A DNA stretch of 48,521 bases from the NCBI GenBank assembly GCA_035498555.1, contig DATKAB010000085.1:1-48521 (forward strand), given 5' to 3'. This document shows, piece by piece, positions 40,601 to 48,364 of the stretch. The position numbers were made by a program, and so were the translations under genes. The DNA is from Candidatus Sulfotelmatobacter sp. Its GTDB lineage: Bacteria > Eisenbacteria > RBG-16-71-46. Positions within the stretch are counted from its first letter, which is position 1. Each line of letters opens with the position of its first letter. The notes under the pieces were generated by a model that saw only the letters and a list, made by a program, of their open reading frames with translations, did no database searches and had not been told where the DNA came from.

Positions 40601-43600
40601 CGCGGCGCACCCGCTCGGCCATGGCGCGATCCCTGGCGGCGCTCGCCTGGCTCGTGCTGTGGGCGTCGACCGCGCTCGCCGCCGGGCCCGACAGTACCCG
40701 CCGTAAGCCGGCGATGGCCGACACCACCGCACGGCGCGCCGCCGTGCCCGACACCTCGGCCCGCGTCGCCGCGTCGCGCGACACCGCGGCGCGGGTCGAA
40801 CCGCCCCTTCACTTCACCGCCGACAACATGACCGGGAGCCACGGCGACCAGGGCGACGAGGTGCTGCTTCGCGGCAACCTGCACATCACGCGTGGCCGCA
40901 GCGTGCTCACTGCCGATCGCGGCCGCTATGTTCGTGCCGCCGGCATACTCGACCTCGACGGCCGCGTGAAAATGGTGGACAGCACCACCACCGTCACCTG
41001 CGACCACGCCTCCTACTCGGAAGACAACGATCTGCTGAAGGTCAACGGCAACGTCGTGCTCATGGATCGCGACGCGGTGCTGCGAGCGCCCAGCGGCACT
41101 TACGACCGCAGAACCGGCCTCGCCGATCTCACCGGCGGCGTGGAGGGGCGCGACAAGCAGCAACGCATCACCTGCGATCACGCGATCTATCAGCGCGATT
41201 CGCTGATGCTCCACGCCATCGGCAATGTGCACGGATTCGACGATCAGAATCGGCTGGAGCTGACCGCCGACCGCGTCGACTACGACCGCAAGACCAAATG
41301 GGCCGACGCGCACGGCTCGCCGAGGCTTCGCCTCAAGGACGAGCAGGGCAAGGCCGCCGACATCGAAGCGCTGCGTCTGCGCCTCAACACCGAGTCGCGC
41401 CTGGCCGAGGCCATCGATTCGGTGAAAGTGTCGCGCGACACCCTGCAGGCGCGGGCCGATCTCGGGCGCTTCGACGATGTCGCTCAACGCGGGTGGCTCA
41501 CCGGGCATCCGCGCGCCTGGGACAACGAGACCCGGGTGAGCGGGGACACGCTCGAGCTGTGGTCCGAACAGAGGCGTCTGAAGCGGGTCGTCGTCAGGCC
41601 GAACGCGATCATGGACTACAGTGGCGCTCGAGTCGGTTCCGAGGGCGAGACGTCGCAGCTCACCGGCGACCGCGTGGACGCCTACGTCACCGGCAATACG
41701 ATCGACAGCCTGGTGGCGGTGGGAGGTGCGCGAAACACCTATTCGGCGACGCCGAAGCCCGGCAAGACCGCGGAACACAATCAGGCCTGGGGCGACACGA
41801 TCACCATCTTCTTCAAGGACAAGAAGATCGATCACGCCCGCGTGGACAGCCGGGCGCAGGGGGAATACCACCCCGCCGTCAACGAGAGCGACACCGCCAT
41901 GGTCGCGCACGAAGTGATTCGCTACGACGCGCGTCGCATCGAGTTCGAGGTGCCGAAGAGTCGCATTGTGCTCGACCACGACGCTCATCTCACCTATCGC
42001 GATCTCGAGCTGAACGCCCGGCGCGTCGAATACGACGTCGAGGCACAGACGCTGCTGGCCAACGGGTCGCCACGGCTCCGCGACCGCGGCGACACCGTGG
42101 ACGGCCATCTGATGACCTACGACCTCAACTCCCGGGTGGGAACCATCTATCAGGCCACCACCACCTACGAGAAGGGCCTCTACAACGGCGACGCGATTCG
42201 CAAGGTGTCGGACAACGAGCTGGACGTGGAGAATGGCGAGTACACGACCTGCAATCTCGAGGAGCCGCACTATCACTTCAGCGCGCGGTGGATGAAGATC
42301 TATCTCAAGGACAAGCTGGTGGCCAAGCCGGTGGTGTTCTACGTCAAGAACGTGCCGCTGCTGGCGCTCCCGTTCTGGGTGTTCCCAATCAAGCCCGGCC
42401 GGCATTCCGGCTTCCTGTTCCCGCAGTTCGAGCTCGGGTTCAACAATCGCGCCGGGGAATTCATCCGCAACGCCGGCTACTACTGGGCGACCAATGACTA
42501 TTGCGACTTCACGGTGGCCGGCGACTACTACCAGGCCGAGCCCTCGTGGGTATTGCGGGGCGAGGGCATCTACAAGCTGCTGTACGTGCTGGACGGCTCG
42601 GTGCGCGGCACCTACGCGCGCAACGAGCACCTCAACACCACCGACTACGACATCACCGCCCAGCACTACCAGGAGCTCTCGCCCGACACCCATCTCACCG
42701 GCCAGGCCTCGTTCATCTCCAGCCGCGATTACAGCACCAGCGATCTCTACGGCCGGCCGCTGGGGCAGCGACTGAACCGCTTCCTCACCTCGAGCCTGGC
42801 GTTCTCGCACAACGCGCAGTGGGCGAGCATCAACGCGGTGGTGGATCGCCGCCAGGACCTCGACGCCGACGTCGGCATCACCGATCCCGACGGGGCCGGG
42901 CCGCTTCACGGCGCGGCAACCGGCACCTACTCGCCCAGTCCGAATCTGCAGAGCTCCCTCCCCAACGTCACGCTGTCACTGCCGACCCGCACGCTCGGTT
43001 CGCTCGGCCTCCTTCACGGCACCCCCTGGGAGAAGCGCCTGAGCACCCTCTACGCGAGCTTGGGCGCCGAATTCAGCGACGTGCGCACGCGCACCGGTTT
43101 CGTGGCCGGGCAGGACACGTTCAGCGTCAACGGCGTGCCGGACTCGATCTCGGTGATCGACCAGCAGAAGTCCGAGCGTCGCGCCTTCGGGTCCTCGCTC
43201 TCGCTCACCGACTCGCGCCGCGCGTTCGGCTGGCTCAACCTCGCGCCGCGCTTCACCGGCGAGTTCGACGTCTTCGACTTCGACGAGATCGGCAACACCG
43301 TGGTTCCCGCGGCGGTGTGGAACGCGTCGGTGACGGGAAGCGCCACCTACTACGGCCTGTTCCGGCCCCACTGGGGAAGCATCGCCGGGCTCCGCCACGT
43401 GATCTTTCCCAGCGTGAGCTTCTCGTACGCGCCCGAGTTCTCGAACCTCCAGTACACCGACGCCAACGGAATCGTGCGCAGCCGATTTACGCCGGTTGGC
43501 GACATCTCGATCTCGTCGGCCAAGCAGGAGTTCATGACGCTCGGTCTGAGCCAGCGCCTTCAGGTGAAGCTCAACCGGAATGGCGAGGTGACGCGGCTCG

Positions 43601-44214
43601 ACAATCTGCTCGCCCTGAACCTGAGCTCGTCCTACAACTTCCTGTGGCAGGAGCAGCATCAGCTGCACGCGTTCACGCCGATCGCGGGCAGCTTCCTGAT
43701 CCAGCCGCCCGGCTCGCTGAGCGGGACCACCAGCTTCACCGTCGATCCCTATGAGGGCCGCCCGCTGCGCAATCTCTCCTTCTACACCGGCTACACGTTC
43801 CACAAGGGCCGCGGCAAGCCCGGCACGACCCAGGCGCTGCCCACCGAGCAGACCTCGCAGGTGGACATGGGAGGCTTCGATGAGGACTGGTCGCTACAGC
43901 TGGCCTACTCCTACGCCGGCGGCTACAGCGGGCCGAGCTGGAGCACCGCGCAGACCATGAATCTGGTCGGGCACTACCAGTTCAGCCCGGGCTGGGCGCT
44001 CGAGTACTCGACTCAGGTGGATCTCGTGACCGGCCACATCGGCACGCAGCGCTACGGGCTGACGCGCGACCTGCATTGCTGGACGGCGAGCTTCACGCGC
44101 ACCTTCATCGAGGGCGGCGAGGCCGAGTACTACCTGCGTATCGGCGTCAAGGATCTGCGCGAGCTCTACGTCGAGCGCGGCACGCGGACCGGGAGCATTG
44201 GTGGAATCCAGTAG
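40597..44214 (+). CDS. lptD: LPS-assembly outer-membrane protein LptD (long form)
   Basis: This 1205-residue protein starts at GTG 40597 overlapping folC (or at ATG 40621, eight codons later, which gives the cleanest signal peptide MARSLAALAWLVLWASTALA). The open frame upstream of 40597 is folC antisense-phase noise. Residues about 70-520 are repeated OstA/LptA-like jellyroll strands (LHFTADNMTGSHGDQGDEV, LLKVNGNVVLMDRDA, LTADRVDYDRKTKWA, LELNARRVEYDVEAQ), more than in E. coli LptD (about 780 residues). The junction YTTCNLEEPHYHFSARWMK then PLLALPFWVFPIKPGRHSGFL is the LptD signature, and the remainder is a 26-strand-type barrel. It inserts LPS in the outer leaflet, so the organism is a diderm with LPS. 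Confidence 0.92.
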   Translation: MTRRTRSAMARSLAALAWLVLWASTALAAGPDSTRRKPAMADTTARRAAVPDTSARVAASRDTAARVEPPLHFTADNMTGSHGDQGDEVLLRGNLHITRGRSVLTADRGRYVRAAGILDLDGRVKMVDSTTTVTCDHASYSEDNDLLKVNGNVVLMDRDAVLRAPSGTYDRRTGLADLTGGVEGRDKQQRITCDHAIYQRDSLMLHAIGNVHGFDDQNRLELTADRVDYDRKTKWADAHGSPRLRLKDEQGKAADIEALRLRLNTESRLAEAIDSVKVSRDTLQARADLGRFDDVAQRGWLTGHPRAWDNETRVSGDTLELWSEQRRLKRVVVRPNAIMDYSGARVGSEGETSQLTGDRVDAYVTGNTIDSLVAVGGARNTYSATPKPGKTAEHNQAWGDTITIFFKDKKIDHARVDSRAQGEYHPAVNESDTAMVAHEVIRYDARRIEFEVPKSRIVLDHDAHLTYRDLELNARRVEYDVEAQTLLANGSPRLRDRGDTVDGHLMTYDLNSRVGTIYQATTTYEKGLYNGDAIRKVSDNELDVENGEYTTCNLEEPHYHFSARWMKIYLKDKLVAKPVVFYVKNVPLLALPFWVFPIKPGRHSGFLFPQFELGFNNRAGEFIRNAGYYWATNDYCDFTVAGDYYQAEPSWVLRGEGIYKLLYVLDGSVRGTYARNEHLNTTDYDITAQHYQELSPDTHLTGQASFISSRDYSTSDLYGRPLGQRLNRFLTSSLAFSHNAQWASINAVVDRRQDLDADVGITDPDGAGPLHGAATGTYSPSPNLQSSLPNVTLSLPTRTLGSLGLLHGTPWEKRLSTLYASLGAEFSDVRTRTGFVAGQDTFSVNGVPDSISVIDQQKSERRAFGSSLSLTDSRRAFGWLNLAPRFTGEFDVFDFDEIGNTVVPAAVWNASVTGSATYYGLFRPHWGSIAGLRHVIFPSVSFSYAPEFSNLQYTDANGIVRSRFTPVGDISISSAKQEFMTLGLSQRLQVKLNRNGEVTRLDNLLALNLSSSYNFLWQEQHQLHAFTPIAGSFLIQPPGSLSGTTSFTVDPYEGRPLRNLSFYTGYTFHKGRGKPGTTQALPTEQTSQVDMGGFDEDWSLQLAYSYAGGYSGPSWSTAQTMNLVGHYQFSPGWALEYSTQVDLVTGHIGTQRYGLTRDLHCWTASFTRTFIEGGEAEYYLRIGVKDLRELYVERGTRTGSIGGIQ

Positions 44215-45388
44215 TGAACGCTGGGCCCTCCACTGCGATTCCTGCGAGGCCGGCGGCGTGCTGGGCCGCGACGCGGGTGGCGCCGGCGCCTGGTGCGAAG
44301 CCTGCCAGCTCGGCTGGCGGCTGGCTCCCGGCGAGGCGACACGCTGCCCGAACTGCGGGGGGGAGCCGAGCATCGATCGGCCACGCTTCATCGAGGCGCT
44401 GAACGAGCTGCAGAATCTGGACGCCGTGCTGACCGCGTGGAGCGGAGACCCGGCACCGATCGCGGCGCTGCTGCCGGAGCGGCCACGCTGGATCACGGAC
44501 CTCACGCCGCCGGAGGCCCGGCCTTCCGATCTCGCCGAACTCTCCGAGGCGATCGTGGCGCTCCGGAGCGGCGCGTGGTCGCGGGCGCTCGAGATCCTGC
44601 TCGATGCCGGTCCGAAACTCTGGTCCGAAGCGCGCGCGTGGGAAGCGCGCGCGATCGCGGAGGAGCGACTCGGCCGGCTCGCCGAGGCCGAGGCCTCGTG
44701 GTCGCGACGGCTGGAACGGAGCGAGGATCCACGCGCGCGGCTGATGCGCGGAACGCTGCGCGCGCGCCGCGGGGACTTCGAGGCGGCACACGAGGATCTC
44801 GCGCATGCCGGGACGGGCCGCGAAGCGAGGTGGAATCGAGCGGCCCTGCGGATCTCGGAATCGGTGGCGATCACGCCGGGGCTCCCCTTGTCCGAAACCA
44901 TCGCCGCGGCGCGCGCCGAGGCCGGCCCGGCGTCGGAATACTGGAGCGACCACACCGTCGGGCGGCTGCTCTGGTCGCTGCTCGTCGAACGAGCGCTGTG
45001 GCGCGCGCGCCGCGACGCCTCCACCTGTCCCGACGCCCGCGTGCTGCGCGCGGCCGAGTCCGAGCTCGAGCACGACACGTTCTGGGATCGCGCGCTGCTG
45101 CTCCACGGCTACGCGGCGCTTGGACTCGCCTCCGAGGCCGCCGCGATCGCCGCGCCGCTGGCACGCCAACGGGTCGAGTCGCTGGCGTCGGAGCCGTGGC
45201 TCGGGGCGCGCGGCGCCGAGCCGATCCGCGCGGGCGTCGAAATGGCCCGGACGGCGATCCTCGCGGGGGATCCGCCGCGCGCCCACGCCGCGGTCACGCC
45301 GCTGCTCGGGCGCGCCGACCTGCGCAGCTACGGCGTGCCCTGCGCGCACTGTGGTCGCGGGACGATGCGTGCCGAGCCGGCGGAATAG
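44201..45388 (+). CDS. Zinc-ribbon and helical-repeat protein, unknown function
   Basis: This 395-residue protein starts at GTG 44201, five bases after CGGGAG and overlapping the lptD end by 14 bases (TTG 44198 is closer than ideal). The first 55 residues have three Cys pairs (C12-C15, C32-C35, C49-C52) forming a double zinc ribbon; another pair CAHC (381-384) is at the C-terminus. Between them are helical, TPR-like segments (AWEARAIAEERLGRLAEAEA, RGTLRARRGDFEAAHEDL). No signal peptide, so cytoplasmic. Proteins of this style often bind nucleic acid or scaffold complexes. I cannot name a family. Confidence 0.7.
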   Translation: MESSSERWALHCDSCEAGGVLGRDAGGAGAWCEACQLGWRLAPGEATRCPNCGGEPSIDRPRFIEALNELQNLDAVLTAWSGDPAPIAALLPERPRWITDLTPPEARPSDLAELSEAIVALRSGAWSRALEILLDAGPKLWSEARAWEARAIAEERLGRLAEAEASWSRRLERSEDPRARLMRGTLRARRGDFEAAHEDLAHAGTGREARWNRAALRISESVAITPGLPLSETIAAARAEAGPASEYWSDHTVGRLLWSLLVERALWRARRDASTCPDARVLRAAESELEHDTFWDRALLLHGYAALGLASEAAAIAAPLARQRVESLASEPWLGARGAEPIRAGVEMARTAILAGDPPRAHAAVTPLLGRADLRSYGVPCAHCGRGTMRAEPAE

Positions 45389-45424
45389 CGGGGCATCGCG
45401 AATCCGCGGCCACTCCCGAGCGGA

Positions 45425-46246
45425 CTACGCCAGGCCCCACTCTTCGAGCTCGTCCTCGTCGAGCCCCAGCAGATGGCCGACCTCGTGCTGCAGCGTGATG
45501 CGAATCTCGCGCGCCAGCTCGTCGCGGTCGGCGCACGAGCGAAGCAGATTGCGGCGGAAGAGATAGATCGCCGGCGGCTCGTCGGGCAGGTCGGAGTGGC
45601 TGCGCTCCATGAGATGCCGGCCCACGAACAGGCCGAGGATGTCCGGCGGCAGCGGCGGAGTGCCGCCGGTGAGCACGTGGCGTTCGGGCAGCGGCTGAAC
45701 CAGCACGCGCACCTCGTGCAGCTCGTTGCGCACTCGCTCGGGGAGCTCGCCGAGCGCCTGCTCGACCAGCTCGTCGAAATCCTCGTCGGAGACCTCGAGC
45801 GCCCCGGGAAAGGACTCGGCGTCGAGATCCTGAGCGGTGGTGGCGTGCACGGCGGACTGCGTCTCGTCGCCAAGGTGTTCGTAGACGCGACTCAGCAGCT
45901 CGTGGGCCTCGGCGAGCGCGGGGTTCACGGTGATCGCGCGCTCGGCGTCGTCGCGGGCCGATTCGAGCTGGACCAGCTCGAAGTGCGCGAGAGCGCGGAG
46001 ATGGAAGAACTGGGCAGGGTCCGCGGAGCGCTCGGCGCCGTGCAGCGCTTCGAGCGCGTCCTGTGGCTCGCCGGCCTCGAGGTGGAGCGCCGCATCGACG
46101 ATGCCCAGGTCGGGGTGACGTCCCCGCTCGTGCTGGAGCCCGGTCAGATCCCGTCGCGCGGAGTCCAGCTCGCCCTTTTCGATCAGGCGCCAGACCTGCT
46201 CGACTCGCTCCCATTCCGATTCGGTCAGGGTCTCAAAAGGGCTCAT
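45425..46246 (-). CDS. TPR protein with C-terminal zincin-type metallopeptidase domain
   Basis: This 273-residue cytoplasmic protein starts at ATG 46246; the frame stays open far upstream but codes nothing recognisable there. Residues 1-140 are three TPR units (LIEKGELDSARRDLTGL, ALHLEAGEPQDALEALHGAE, HELLSRVYEHLGDETQSA). Residues 160-273 match the Zincin_1 (PF06262-like) domain: a helix FDELVEQALGELPERV, PAIYLFRRNLLR, and the zinc motif HEVGHLLGLDEDELEEWGL at the extreme C-terminus. Such proteins are probable proteases; targets are unknown. The gene is convergent with the zinc-ribbon gene. Confidence 0.85.
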   Translation of the reverse strand: MSPFETLTESEWERVEQVWRLIEKGELDSARRDLTGLQHERGRHPDLGIVDAALHLEAGEPQDALEALHGAERSADPAQFFHLRALAHFELVQLESARDDAERAITVNPALAEAHELLSRVYEHLGDETQSAVHATTAQDLDAESFPGALEVSDEDFDELVEQALGELPERVRNELHEVRVLVQPLPERHVLTGGTPPLPPDILGLFVGRHLMERSHSDLPDEPPAIYLFRRNLLRSCADRDELAREIRITLQHEVGHLLGLDEDELEEWGLA

Positions 46247-46377
46247 GGTCCTCCGGGCGGTGCGATTCGCTGAGCGATCGAGGGTAGCGCCACTCCGCTT
46301 CGCGCGCGAACGCGCGGGGCCCGGGCGAAGGGAGTATCCTCGCCGCGGTGTGCTCGAGCGGATGGAGGGAATGAGGC

Positions 46378-46674
46378 ATGAACCTGACGCAGACCCTGAG
46401 ACGCGTGAAGCGGTCCCAGTGGCGCGGACTCGAGCGACTGGTGCGCCGCGCCTTCGAGGAGGGCTATGCCGCCGGGCAGGCTCGCGCCCACGGGTCGGGG
46501 CGGCGCGGCCGGACGATCCGGGCCGACGCGACCGTGGCGGGACTGGTGAACCGGATCGAACGCCATTTCGGCCTCGACCGCTACGGCTTCGAGGTGCGGG
46601 TTGTCCACGGTGCATCCGGCCGGCGAGTCCCGGCCGGGGATCGTCTTGGGAGGTACCGCCGCGAGGAGGAGTAG
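46378..46674 (+). CDS. Small basic protein, unknown function
   Basis: This 98-residue protein starts at ATG 46378 with GGAGGGAATG upstream. It is strongly basic and Arg-rich: LRRVKRSQWRGLERLVRRAFEEGYAAG then GSGRRGRTIRADATVAGLVNRIERHFGL. The N-terminal amphipathic helix and the second helix could bind nucleic acid. No family recognised. It is divergent from the zincin gene and 166 bases before the selenoprotein. Confidence 0.65.
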   Translation: MNLTQTLRRVKRSQWRGLERLVRRAFEEGYAAGQARAHGSGRRGRTIRADATVAGLVNRIERHFGLDRYGFEVRVVHGASGRRVPAGDRLGRYRREEE

Positions 46675-46753
46675 GCGCCCGGCTCGAGGCGGCCGATAAC
46701 GTCATCGTTCTGTAAGACCTCTGCCCTCGCGGGCCGCGATCGCGCGGCAATTC

Positions 46754-46783
46754 TTGACGATCCAAGCGGTCGGTTCGTACACT
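46754..46783 (+). promoter_or_regulatory. Sigma70-type promoter of the Sec-containing cytochrome gene
   Basis: TTGACG (46754-46759), an 18-base spacer and TACACT (46778-46783) lie 57 bases before ATG 46841. The hexamers and spacer match the tgt promoter, and place the transcription start upstream of the full-length reading, not of the internal ATG 47147. Confidence 0.65.
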
Positions 46784-46840
46784 TCCGGCCGTCCGTAATT
46801 TCCCGTTGTCCCGCGCCTGGTTCGACTCCTCGGAGACTCC

Positions 46841-48265
46841 ATGAAGTCGATGTTCCTCCGCCTGCTGGCGGGCTCCGCGCTCGCCGTCATCGCCTGGATC
46901 CTGGTGGCGGGCGCCGCAGCCCCGTCGAAGACCCACATTCTCGAGCCCGACAAGCTGATCATCCTCTCCACGGTGGACGTGAAGGGGAAGGCCAGCCCGT
47001 GTGGCTGACACACGCCCAAGGGGGGCCTCGCCCGGCGGGCGAGTTTCGCAGACAGCATCCGAGCGAGCTACGGCCAGGTCGCACTGGTCGATGACGGTGG
47101 TTTCTTCCCCGACGACTCGCTGCACATCGACTACACCTGGTTCCTGATGGATGGGATGAAACTGCTCGGCACCGACGCGGTCGGTCTCGCCGACCGCGAC
47201 CTGCGCTTCGGGATTTCGTTCCTCAAGGCGCAGATCAAGCGGACCCAACTGCCGATGGTGTGCGCCAACCTGATCGACAAGAAGACGCGCACCACCGCGA
47301 TCCAGCCCTACCTCATCAAGCAGATCGGGACCGTGAAGGTCGGCTTCTTCGGTCTGATGAGCGACAAGGTGGACCTCGGTCTTTCGCGTGATTCGCTGGC
47401 TGTGGACGAGCCGCAGGCGACCGCCAAGCGCGTGGTGGCCGAGCTGCGCAAGAAGGGCGCGACCGCGGTGGTGTTGCTCTCGCAACTCGGCAAGGTCGAG
47501 AGCGAGGATCTGGTCACGGCGATTGACGGCATCGACGTGGTGATCGTGGGCCGCAACGTTCCGATGCTGCAGAAGGGTCGCCTGATCAAGAGCACGGTGG
47601 CGTGCTACGGCGGCGAGCAGGGCCAGTACATGGGGCGGACGATCCTGACGCTGAATTCGGCGAAGAAGGTGACCTCGGGCGACAACGACGTGTTCGTGCT
47701 CGGTCCCGAGGTGGGCGAGAAGCCCGAGATCGCGACCATCGTCAAGGAGTTCGAGGACAAGTTCAACGAGCGGCTGGCGAAGGCGCAGAAGGAGCAGGCC
47801 GCGAAGCAGCTCGCAAGCGCCAGCCAGGACGCTCCCGATCGTTACGTGGGCAGCGAAGTGTGCCAGCGTTGCCACGTCGCCGAGGGAGAGCAGTGGAAGA
47901 CCACCAAGCATTCGCACGCCTGGCAGACGCTGGTGGACGCCAAGAAGGACGCGACTCCCGATTGCGTGCCCTGCCACGTGGTGGGATACCAGAAGCCGGG
48001 CGGATTCGAATCGGGCGCCGCGACGCCCAAGATGGTGAACGTCGGCTGCGAGAACTGCCACGGGATGGGCTCGCAGCACGAGGCTTTCGCCGCCGTCCCG
48101 CAGAAGGTGACCGAGGCCACGTGCCGCACGTGCCACACGTCGACCAACAGTCCGACCTTCGATTTCGCGACCTACTCGCCGCACATCATGCACAACTTCA
48201 CGGGCACTCTGCCGGTGCTGCCGCCGCATGAGAGCTCCATGATGAAGCCCGCCGCTGGGCACTAG
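46841..48265 (+). CDS. Candidate selenoprotein: exported UshA-like domain fused to tetrahaem cytochrome c (TGA 47006-47008 read as Sec56)
   Basis: ATG 46841 has CGGAG six bases upstream and a promoter behind it. It encodes a signal anchor (FLRLLAGSALAVIAWILVAGAAA) and continues in frame to 48265 with one interruption: TGA at codon 56, in SPCG-U-HTPKGGLARRA. UshA-like metallophosphatase relatives carry, as I recall, PCGC there, so Sec would replace Cys. A hairpin starts 18 bases after the TGA. Residues 45-270 follow the metallophosphatase plan, but expected metal ligands are altered: DVK for DxH, LSQLG for LSHLG, VGRN for GGHxH. Residues 335-440 hold four haem-c sites: CQRCH 341, CVPCH 375, CENCH 403, CRTCH 428. 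It is likely a periplasmic redox protein. Alternative: a nonsense-mutated pseudogene. Full length 474 residues. Confidence 0.78.
47006..47043 (+). promoter_or_regulatory. Candidate bacterial SECIS element
   Basis: The in-frame TGA (47006-47008) is followed by a 7-bp perfect stem, CTCGCCC (47027-47033) with GGGCGAG (47037-47043), closed by a GGC loop. The loop begins 25 nt after the TGA and with G. Bacterial SECIS models require a small G-containing apical loop at roughly 16-37 nt from the UGA, which this meets. Confidence 0.6.
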
Positions 48266-48276
48266 TTCGCCCCAGC

Positions 48277-48314
48277 TTGGGTCCTGCTCCGGAGATTGGG
48301 TCCTGCTCCGAAGA
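48277..48314. repeat. Tandem duplication of a 19-bp unit
   Basis: Two head-to-tail copies of a 19-base unit beginning TTGGGTCCTGCTCCG (48277-48295 and 48296-48314) differ by one base (GGAGA against GAAGA). They lie just after the cytochrome stop and before the unrecognised minus-strand gene, where one would expect the edge of an inserted element. Confidence 0.8.
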
Positions 48315-48364
48315 TTGCAGTTGAGTGAGGTTCCAATTCCCCATGGCAGCGCCTGTCGAGCCAG

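Noticed and set aside
40444-42909. 821-codon minus-strand open frame antisense to lptD
   Set aside because: Composition is His/Val/Arg-biased mirror of lptD codons, with no motifs and no RBS; lptD on the plus strand is certain.
46841-47008. Reading the TGA as proof of a pseudogene
   Set aside because: Apart from this codon there is no frameshift or other stop over 475 codons, haem motifs are intact, and a SECIS-like hairpin follows. A pseudogene remains the main alternative and is stated in the feature.
45425-48262. 945-codon minus-strand open frame covering the zincin gene and running antisense through the cytochrome gene
   Set aside because: Only the last 273 codons have recognisable domains; upstream translation is a GC-driven shadow of the plus-strand genes.
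47147-48265. Starting the cytochrome gene at the internal ATG 47147
   Set aside because: That ATG has no ribosome-binding site, lies in the middle of the UshA-like domain and would give a cytochrome c without an export signal, which cannot receive haem. The upstream frame up to ATG 46841 has a signal anchor, RBS and promoter.
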